From an uncultured Christensenella sp. (GTDB lineage: Bacteria > Bacillota > Clostridia > Christensenellales > Borkfalkiaceae), in the NCBI GenBank assembly GCA_910578565.1, contig CAJTQF010000003.1, positions 1 to 64,000 of the forward strand: a stretch of 64,000 nucleotides of DNA, in the 5' to 3' direction. A model generated the notes under the pieces. It saw only the letters and a program-made list of their open reading frames with translations. It had not been told where the DNA came from and did not search any database. The position numbers and the translations under genes are program-made. Numbering within the stretch: position 1 is the first letter of the stretch; every line of letters starts with the position of its first letter. Below are positions 58,550-64,000 of this stretch, piece by piece.

Positions 58550-60493
58550 ATGGCATTAACCAAAAACAAAAAGGTTCTCGAATTCGTAGAACAGAGCGCC
58601 GCATTGGCGCAGCCCGACAAAATAGTCTGGATTGACGGCAGCGCAAACCAGATTAAGGCGTTGAAAGAAGAAGCCGTAAAGAGCGGCGAACTTATTAAAC
58701 TGAACGATAATAAACTGCCCGACTGCTATCTGCACCGCACCAAAGTAAACGACGTTGCGCGCGTGGAAGACAGGACGTTTATATGTACTAAAAATAAAGA
58801 AGACGCAGGTCCCATAAACTACTGGATGGACCCCAAACAGGCGTACGAACTCGCTTCGGAAATTGCGCGCGGCTCAATGAAGGGCAGGACCATGTACGTC
58901 ATTCCCTATTCGATGGGCGTAGTCGGCTCTTCCTTCGCAAAAATAGGCATTGAAGTTACAGACAGTATTTACGTCGTTCTCAATATGAACATTATGACCA
59001 GAGTAGGCAAGGTGTGCCTTGACGCTCTCGGCAAAAACGGCGGCTTTATAAAAGGTTTCCACGCAAAGTGCGACGTTGACGCGGAAAAGAGATACATAAT
59101 GCACTTCCCCGAAGACAACACCATAATATCGGTTAACTCCGCTTACGGCGGCAACGTGCTTCTGGGTAAAAAGTGCTTTGCCCTGCGCATCGCTTCCTAT
59201 CTCGGCAAAAACGAAGGCTGGATGGCGGAACATATGCTGATACTCGGCGTGACCTATCCCGACGGCGAAAAGAAGTACGTCGCGGCGGCGTTCCCTTCGG
59301 CTTGCGGCAAGACCAACCTTGCAATGCTTATACCCCCCAAACACTACCTTGAAAAGGGTTACAAAATCGAGTGCGTGGGCGACGATATTGCCTGGATAAG
59401 AGTGGGCGCGGACGGAAGACTGTGGGCGGTTAACCCCGAAAACGGTTTCTTCGGCGTGGCTCCCGGCACAAACGAACACAGCAACTTCAACGCGCTTGAA
59501 TCTACCAAACGCGGCACTATATTTACAAACGTAGCGCTCAATACCGACGATATGACAGTGTGGTGGGAAGGACTTACAAAAGAGTTGCCCGAACACGTTA
59601 TAGACTGGACGGGCAAGCCCTGGAACCCCGAAAAATTCGATAAGAAAGACAAGTCGACCTGCTCGGCACACCCCAACTCGCGTTTCACTGCGCCGGCAAT
59701 CAACTGCCCCTGCGTATCTCCCGAGTTCAATTCCAAGACGGGCGTACCCCTTTCGGCAATCATCTTCGGCGGCAGACGCGCTTCGACCACGCCCCTTGTA
59801 TACCAGTCGCGCGACTGGAACCACGGCGTATTCGTAGGTTCGGCAATGTCTTCCGAAACTACGGCGGCGGCGGCGGGAGCGGTAGGCGTTCTGCGCCACG
59901 ACCCCATGGCAATGAAACCTTTTGCCGGATACCATATGGGCGATTACTTCGCGCACTGGATTGAAATGGGCAAAAAAGTTAAAAACCCGCCCAAAATTTT
60001 CAACGTAAACTGGTTCCGTACCGACAAAGACGGCAACTTTATGTGGCCCGGCTTCGGCGACAATATGCGCGTGCTTGAATGGATTTTAAAGCGTTGCGGA
60101 GATACCCCTATCGACGCGGACGAAACGCCAATAGGCTTTGTTCCCAGAGCGGAAGACATAGACCTTGCCGATATGGATTACGAAATTTCCGCGGGCAAAA
60201 AGTTTGATATAGATTCGCTTAAAGAAATTCTTACCGTAGACAAAGAAAAGTGGGCGCAGGAAGCCGTAGAAATCGAAAATTACTACAATACTTCCATAAA
60301 GGACAGAATACCCGAAGAACTTTGGGAATGTCTCAACACCCTTAAAGCAAACTGCGTAGTCGAAAAGAAGGCTACCCACGCAAAAAAGGCGGAAGCAAAA
60401 CCCGCCGCAAAGTCAACGGCTAAAAAGACGGCAACCAAAACAACAACGGCGAAAAAACCCGTTGCAAAGACAACAACCAAAAATACAAAGTAA
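58550..60493 (+). CDS. pckG: Phosphoenolpyruvate carboxykinase (GTP) with Lys-rich tail
   Basis: 647 residues. The enzyme interconverts oxaloacetate plus GTP with PEP, CO2 and GDP; in anaerobes it often runs towards oxaloacetate. Marks of the GTP type: RTMYVIPYSMGVVGS, the hyper-reactive-Cys P-loop FPSACGKTNLAML, CVGDDIAWIRVG (Mg2+/Mn2+ site), NPENGFFGVAPGTNEHSN, GGRRASTTPLVYQSRDW, NWFRTD for guanine recognition. The last 40 residues (about 608-647) are an extra Lys/Ala/Thr tail of KKTATKTTTAKKP type, like the linkers of the proteins at 5186-7687 and absent from most PEPCKs. Confidence 0.97.
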   Translation: MALTKNKKVLEFVEQSAALAQPDKIVWIDGSANQIKALKEEAVKSGELIKLNDNKLPDCYLHRTKVNDVARVEDRTFICTKNKEDAGPINYWMDPKQAYELASEIARGSMKGRTMYVIPYSMGVVGSSFAKIGIEVTDSIYVVLNMNIMTRVGKVCLDALGKNGGFIKGFHAKCDVDAEKRYIMHFPEDNTIISVNSAYGGNVLLGKKCFALRIASYLGKNEGWMAEHMLILGVTYPDGEKKYVAAAFPSACGKTNLAMLIPPKHYLEKGYKIECVGDDIAWIRVGADGRLWAVNPENGFFGVAPGTNEHSNFNALESTKRGTIFTNVALNTDDMTVWWEGLTKELPEHVIDWTGKPWNPEKFDKKDKSTCSAHPNSRFTAPAINCPCVSPEFNSKTGVPLSAIIFGGRRASTTPLVYQSRDWNHGVFVGSAMSSETTAAAAGAVGVLRHDPMAMKPFAGYHMGDYFAHWIEMGKKVKNPPKIFNVNWFRTDKDGNFMWPGFGDNMRVLEWILKRCGDTPIDADETPIGFVPRAEDIDLADMDYEISAGKKFDIDSLKEILTVDKEKWAQEAVEIENYYNTSIKDRIPEELWECLNTLKANCVVEKKATHAKKAEAKPAAKSTAKKTATKTTTAKKPVAKTTTKNTK

Positions 60494-60553
60494 ATTATAA
60501 CTAAATATTTGGTTAAAGCACGTTAATCGGCTTTTAACAAGTTAACAGTATAA

Positions 60554-60588
60554 GGTGCGCAAGCAATTAGCTTGCGCACCTTTTTTTT
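60554..60588 (+). terminator. Intrinsic terminator of pckG
   Basis: GGTGCGCAAGC with its complement around a 5-nt loop, then TTTTTTTT. The region from there to 60774 holds only a diverged dispersed repeat (60644-60669). Confidence 0.95.
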
Positions 60589-60643
60589 GATGTGTTTTAA
60601 ATTACAATGTTGTATATTTCATTTATACGAAACCGTATTTTTG

Positions 60644-60669
60644 GTCATTCTAAGCGAAACCGAAAACCC
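60644..60669 (+). repeat. Diverged GTCATTCTGAGCG-type repeat
   Basis: GTCATTCTAAGCGAAACCGA followed by AAACCC, a decayed copy of the element at 48448 and 61157. Confidence 0.6.
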
Positions 60670-60774
60670 GTTCCCCTTTTTTAAAGACCATTCAGCCAAG
60701 TATTTTTATGCCAAAATAAATATTACGTACTCAAACCGTCGCTACTCCCGAACAGGATGATATAAACATGTTAA

Positions 60775-61002
60775 TTACTTATTATTGAATAAGTCCGCGG
60801 GGGAAATCTCGAACAAATCACACAATGTCAGTATCTGGTCGTAATTTAATTCAAAAACACCGTTTTCAAAACGACTGTACTGTTGCTGTGTCATTTTCAG
60901 TTTTTGAGCAACTTCTCTCTGTGTTAAGTTTTTAAACTTTCGGGCATCTTTCAAATTTTGTCCTATACGCTTTGCAGTATCCACAAAATTAATATGCCAC
61001 AA
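60775..61002 (-). CDS. Small XRE-family helix-turn-helix regulator
   Basis: 75 residues if the TTG at 61002 is used; a GTG at 60984 would give 69, and neither has a clear ribosome binding site. Nearly all of it is one HTH domain: AKRIGQNLKDARKFKNLTQR, EVAQKLKMTQQQYSRFENG, YDQILTLCDLFEISPADLF. Typical of autoregulatory repressors of mobile elements, toxin-antitoxin pairs or stress genes. Palindromic TGATGTA sites lie just upstream. Confidence 0.85.
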   Translation of the reverse strand: MWHINFVDTAKRIGQNLKDARKFKNLTQREVAQKLKMTQQQYSRFENGVFELNYDQILTLCDLFEISPADLFNNK

Positions 61003-61004
61003 AG

Positions 61005-61046
61005 TGATGTAAAAGTCTTGACGTACATCATAAAATGATGTAATAT
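61005..61046 (+). promoter_or_regulatory. Operator cluster with plus-strand promoter
   Basis: The palindrome TACATCATAAAATGATGTA (61024-61042) fills the 17-bp spacer of a plus-strand promoter (TTGACG at 61018-61023, TAATAT at 61041-61046). A further TGATGTA half-site lies at 61005-61011 next to the XRE start. This is a convincing site for the XRE regulator; which way the main promoter points is unsettled. Confidence 0.6.
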
Positions 61047-61077
61047 ATTAGTGCACTTCTTGATGTCAGATAAACCA

Positions 61078-61115
61078 TTAATAAAGCGCGTAACAAAATT
61101 GTTACGCGCTTTATT
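61078..61115. terminator. Bidirectional terminator after jag
   Basis: AATAAAGCGCGTAACAA pairs with its complement (TTGTTACGCGCTTTATT). It lies about 80 bp after the jag stop codon on the minus strand and would also stop the short plus-strand transcript from 61018. Confidence 0.85.
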
Positions 61116-61156
61116 ATTAGCATATATTACTTGTTTAAAATTTCGCTGTGCTTTTT

Positions 61157-61182
61157 GTCATTCTGAGCGAAGCCGAAGAATC
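61157..61182 (+). repeat. GTCATTCTGAGCG-type dispersed repeat
   Basis: GTCATTCTGAGCGAAGCCGA followed by AGAATC, the best-preserved copy in the window, just outside jag. Confidence 0.8.
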
Positions 61183-61194
61183 TGCTGCTTTTAA

Positions 61195-62025
61195 TCAGTT
61201 TCCGCCGTCTTCGGATTTTGCGCCGCTGTTGCCAAGGAACGTGCCAAAAACTATTTCCTTTTTGCCGCGCGGGGGTCTGCCGCCGCCCGACGAAGGACGT
61301 CTTTCGCGGTTGCCGTCACGGCGGTCGCGGCGGTCAAACTTCCTGTCAGACCTTTCGCCGCGGTTGCCGAAGGGTTTTCTTTCGCCGAATTTTATGCCCC
61401 TGTCAAAAGGTTTTGCACCGTCGGGAATAACGGCTATATATCTCACGGGTTCTTTGCCTTCTGATACCGTTTTCACGTTTTCGTAATTTGCAAGGGCGGA
61501 GTGAATAATGCGCCTTTCATAGGGGTTCATGGGTTCCAGAATTACCTTCCTGCCCGTTTCTACCGCCTTTTTTGCAAGTTTGTCGGCAAGTTTTTTAAGG
61601 GTTTCTTCACGCTGGGTACGGTAGTTTTCGCAGTCTACCACAACTTTCTGATACTCATCCCTGCCGGTGTTTGCAACCGCGCCCGCAATGCACTGTATCG
61701 CGTCCAGCACGTCGCCGCGCTTGCCTATGACTTTTGAAGACGAAGGAGTTTTTATATCTATTTTAATATTATCGCCGTCTTCGCAAATTTCGCACTTTGA
61801 TTCGATTTCAAGAATTTTAAGCAGTCCTTCGATAAATTCCGCCGCGCGAGCCGCGTCAGAACCTTTTTTTCTGATTTGTACCTTTGCCTTGACCGAGCCG
61901 AAAAGTTTTTTCTTTCCTTCTTCCAGAACAGTAATTTCCGCTTCGTCCAGCGTTATGCCGAGCGCGTCCAACCCCTGTTCAATCGCTTCGTCTACCGTCT
62001 TTGCGGTAAAAATTTGTTCGTCCAT
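61195..62025 (-). CDS. jag: RNA-binding protein Jag (KhpB)
   Basis: 276 residues. Jag_N domain (1-50: FTAKTVDEAIEQGLDALGI), KH domain (about 80-150: IDIKTPSSSKVIGKRGDVLDA with the GxxG loop), R3H domain (about 155-215: EPMNPYERRIIHSALAN). An unusual Arg/Gly/Asp-rich tail (about 220-276; RSDRKFDRRDRRDGNRERRP, then GGGRPPRG) adds an RGG-like RNA-binding tract. KhpB binds RNA with KhpA and influences cell division and elongation. It abuts yidC (stop and start share a base). Confidence 0.96.
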   Translation of the reverse strand: MDEQIFTAKTVDEAIEQGLDALGITLDEAEITVLEEGKKKLFGSVKAKVQIRKKGSDAARAAEFIEGLLKILEIESKCEICEDGDNIKIDIKTPSSSKVIGKRGDVLDAIQCIAGAVANTGRDEYQKVVVDCENYRTQREETLKKLADKLAKKAVETGRKVILEPMNPYERRIIHSALANYENVKTVSEGKEPVRYIAVIPDGAKPFDRGIKFGERKPFGNRGERSDRKFDRRDRRDGNRERRPSSGGGRPPRGKKEIVFGTFLGNSGAKSEDGGN

Positions 62026-63287
62026 TACTTTAACCTCTTTCTGTTTTTGTTGCCTTGTTTTGCACGTTTTTTATTGAATTCCCCGTTTGCAATCTGTTTT
62101 GCAAATCTGGCTTCGGTTATTTTATTGATGATGAGAGTGGTAATGAGTCCGTAGCAGGTGTTGGTTATCATATAGATAGAGAACGCCGCGCTGTAAAAGA
62201 ACGAAAATACGCCGTAAATTATGGGCATCATTATCATCATCCACTTGTTTGTCTTTGCGGCGCTGCCGTCTACCGAACCAAGCTCCGCCGCATCCTTTTG
62301 CGAGCGGCTCATAATAAACTGCTGCAGGAACATAAGACCTATTGCCAGCACTATCAGAACAAAATATCCGTTGTAGGTCTTTTGTTCTTTACTTAAATTA
62401 AACACTACTTCGTTATACGAATCTTCATACGAAGCGTCTACGCCCGTTCCGATTGCACGGGAAACGGAAGACGAGAATTTAGAAAACGAAGGAATTTCTT
62501 TATTTAACATCGAGTCGGGATACCAGATATTTTTGACCCAGATGAAAGTGGTTTTGTTGTTTTTATAGTACGACGCGCTCGCCTGTCTTGCGTAAAGGCG
62601 GACGTATTTCGTTACGTAGCCCTGTTTTTCGTCTTCGCCGAGACCGTCGTAATTTTCAGGCAGTTCGAACTCTGCGGCGGTGTCCTTTTCGATACGGGTC
62701 TTGAATTTTTCAAAATCGACCTTGTACGCCGTGCCGTCAACGGAATCGTCTTTTACTTCAATCAGAAATCCGTCTTCGTGATTGTTGTCGCCTTCAAGGC
62801 TTACGCACACAAACGATTTTACGCTGGCATTATATTCGTCCACCATATTATTATAAGTGGAAAGGTTTGCAAACTGCGAATATGTGGAGAACGCGCTGAA
62901 CACTACCATGAATATGACCAGAGATACAATCATAGGAATGCACGCTCCGAACATTGAATATCCGTTCGCTTTTTGCAGTTCCATAACTTTCTGGCTGTAC
63001 ATCTGCTTGTCGTTGGCGTACTGTTTCTGAAGTTTTTCCATCTGCGGCCGCATCTCTTTCATAATAAGCGACTGCTTTTTTGTTTTTACGCGCGAATAGA
63101 CGTCAAGCGGCAGTACTACGGTTTTCAGTATCAGTGTAAACACGACAACGCCCAGACCGACTATACCGACGCCTTCTATCAGCCACTGGATAACTTTGCC
63201 TATCCAGTTAAGACTTCTTATGTCTATTTTGTCCAGGATTACGCCGCCTATGTAGCCGACGCTGTCCAATAAATTTAATGTTCCCAT
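62025..63287 (-). CDS. yidC: Membrane protein insertase YidC/OxaA
   Basis: 420 residues, longer than the 260-290 of many Gram-positive YidC proteins. First helix at about 33-58, then the substrate-binding cytoplasmic hairpin (KKQSLIMKEMRPQMEKLQKQ, NDKQMYSQKVMELQKANGY), then the remaining helices. An extracytoplasmic insertion of about 150 residues (about 150-300) separates the second and third helices. The last helix (FFYSAAFSIYMITNTCYGLI) and the basic tail KKRAKQGNKNRKRLK follow. It inserts membrane proteins with or without SecYEG. Confidence 0.95.
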   Translation of the reverse strand: MGTLNLLDSVGYIGGVILDKIDIRSLNWIGKVIQWLIEGVGIVGLGVVVFTLILKTVVLPLDVYSRVKTKKQSLIMKEMRPQMEKLQKQYANDKQMYSQKVMELQKANGYSMFGACIPMIVSLVIFMVVFSAFSTYSQFANLSTYNNMVDEYNASVKSFVCVSLEGDNNHEDGFLIEVKDDSVDGTAYKVDFEKFKTRIEKDTAAEFELPENYDGLGEDEKQGYVTKYVRLYARQASASYYKNNKTTFIWVKNIWYPDSMLNKEIPSFSKFSSSVSRAIGTGVDASYEDSYNEVVFNLSKEQKTYNGYFVLIVLAIGLMFLQQFIMSRSQKDAAELGSVDGSAAKTNKWMMIMMPIIYGVFSFFYSAAFSIYMITNTCYGLITTLIINKITEARFAKQIANGEFNKKRAKQGNKNRKRLK

Positions 63288-63293
63288 CTTTTT

Positions 63294-63584
63294 CTACTTG
63301 ACCCATTTTAATTTAAAATAATTTTCGGGCGCGGGGTCAAAACCGCCCTTCGATAACGGATTGCACCTTAACAGCCGCCAGCTACCCAACAGAATTCCGA
63401 TAATTACGCCGTGGTTGTTTATCGACCTTAGCGTATACTCCGAACAAGTCGGCTCGTAAAGGCAGGTATGACGCGAAAGATTTTTCTGGTAAAATATTAT
63501 AAGACGCATACACAGCATCTTTATATACGGTTTAAACACCGTCCGCCTGAGAAGTTTATAAAACTTTTTCAGCTTTTGGTACAT
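63294..63584 (-). CDS. yidD: YidD membrane protein insertion efficiency factor
   Basis: 96 residues from the ATG at 63584 (AAAAGG upstream), overlapping rnpA by 16 bases. An internal ATG at 63518 would give the usual 75. YidD marks: MRLIIFYQKNLSRH, CLYEPTCSEYTLRSINNHG and WRLLRCNPLSKGGFDPAP. An amphipathic peripheral membrane protein that assists YidC-dependent insertion. Confidence 0.95.
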   Translation of the reverse strand: MYQKLKKFYKLLRRTVFKPYIKMLCMRLIIFYQKNLSRHTCLYEPTCSEYTLRSINNHGVIIGILLGSWRLLRCNPLSKGGFDPAPENYFKLKWVK

Positions 63585-63898
63585 TCGTTTACCTTTTTAA
63601 TACAAGACAAAAGCCCTTTTTCAAAATTTTTCACACTGTATTCTTCCGCAACTTTCGGTATTATGATAACGCTGTACGGTTTTAAGAGATTGGGGCATGT
63701 GTTTGCAAACGCTACGCGGATAAGCCGCTTAATACGGTTGCGCTTTGTCGCTTTGCCGTGCTTTTTGGATACGGCTATGCCCATATTCAGACTTTTGGAC
63801 GGAAAATACAATAACGTAATACAGGGGGAAAATACCCTTTTTCCCCTGTTGAAAATTTTTTGAAAGTCAGAGTTTTTCTTTAATCTTAAATAATTCAA
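63569..63898 (-). CDS. rnpA: Ribonuclease P protein component
   Basis: 109 residues. The basic protein subunit that helps RNase P RNA trim tRNA 5' leaders. Marks: RLKKNSDFQKIFNRGKRV, GIAVSKKHGKATKRNRIKRL (the RNR motif) and IRVAFAN. It follows rpmH by 9 bases, the near-universal rpmH-rnpA order. Confidence 0.97.
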   Translation of the reverse strand: MNYLRLKKNSDFQKIFNRGKRVFSPCITLLYFPSKSLNMGIAVSKKHGKATKRNRIKRLIRVAFANTCPNLLKPYSVIIIPKVAEEYSVKNFEKGLLSCIKKVNECTKS

Positions 63899-63907
63899 AA
63901 ACTTAGT

Positions 63908-64000
63908 TTACGCGGAAAGTTTTTTTCTTCCCTTGTTTCTTCTTCTCTTCAATACCTTTCTGCCTGCGGTTGAAGCCATTCTCTTTCTGAATCCGTGGAC
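63908..64000 (-). CDS. rpmH: Ribosomal protein L34 (5' end beyond the window)
   Basis: The last 30 residues are visible: HGFRKRMASTAGRKVLKRRR and then NKGRKKLSA before the TAA at 63908-63910, an unmistakable bL34 C-terminus. The start and promoter lie outside. dnaA and oriC are expected on the far side. Confidence 0.97.
   Translation of the reverse strand, partial: VHGFRKRMASTAGRKVLKRRRNKGRKKLSA

Noticed and set aside
58874..59956. 360-residue minus-strand frame opposite pckG
   Set aside because: Fully inside the PEP carboxykinase gene on the other strand, with no recognisable domain.

Overview
The window looks like the chromosome of an anaerobic, gut-dwelling member of the Clostridia (Bacillota), probably an uncultured lineage. 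The evidence is GTP-type PEP carboxykinase, a 2[4Fe-4S] ferredoxin, a bile salt hydrolase, GreA/LysS and Tmk/HolB/RicT operons of Firmicutes type, many Clostridia-type lipoproteins, AGGAGG-like ribosome binding sites and TTGACA/TATAAT promoters. The right end carries rpmH-rnpA-yidD-yidC-jag, the block that normally sits beside dnaA and oriC, so the origin probably lies just beyond base 64000. Most genes are on the minus strand, which would be the leading strand for a fork moving left from there.

Layout from left to right. 1-7.7 kb: a secreted DUF6273/Ig-like protein, a membrane protein, two CobW-type GTPases (one His-rich, one fused to a TIGR03943-like domain), and two membrane-anchored proteins with Lys-rich linkers that end in a DUF2188-like and a ribosomal-uL15-like domain. 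7.8-11.8 kb: glycerol kinase with bile salt hydrolase, then an Lsa-like ABC-F protein behind an attenuator-type leader. 12-30.6 kb: one carbohydrate-use locus, read leftwards. It holds a giant lipoprotein with two SGNH esterase domains, a LacI-type regulator, a complete sugar ABC transporter including its own ATPase, two GH30 enzymes (one surface, one cytoplasmic), a surface GH5 enzyme and accessory lipoproteins. Four copies of one operator (TGWTAACGTTATCA-like) tie the locus together. The GH5 resembles exo-beta-1,3-glucanases, so fungal-type beta-glucan is a plausible but unproven substrate; glucosylceramides are an alternative.

30.8-37.5 kb: an accessory stretch. It has a four-gene cluster with an Imm5-like immunity protein, two DUF11 proteins behind a sigma-K-like promoter, and an AT-rich acetyltransferase/kinase pair between 19-bp inverted repeats next to a tRNA-Arg(CCG) gene. 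37.6-48.3 kb: mnmA, an AEC transporter, a large lipoprotein, an XRE regulator, and the operon tRNA1(Val) methyltransferase-rsmI-DUF2207-ABC exporter-NERD. 48.4-50.6 kb: two small proteins of unknown function, a strongly structured leader RNA with its own promoter and terminator, a 256-bp element with 22-bp inverted ends, and a 66-bp tandem array. 50.6-64 kb: housekeeping genes (ferredoxin, ricT, holB, tmk, a PLP decarboxylase, lysS, greA, pckG, and jag through rpmH).

Coding calls rest on reading the translated sequences and recalling family motifs; no database search was possible. Promoters, operators, hairpins and repeats were read from the bases directly.
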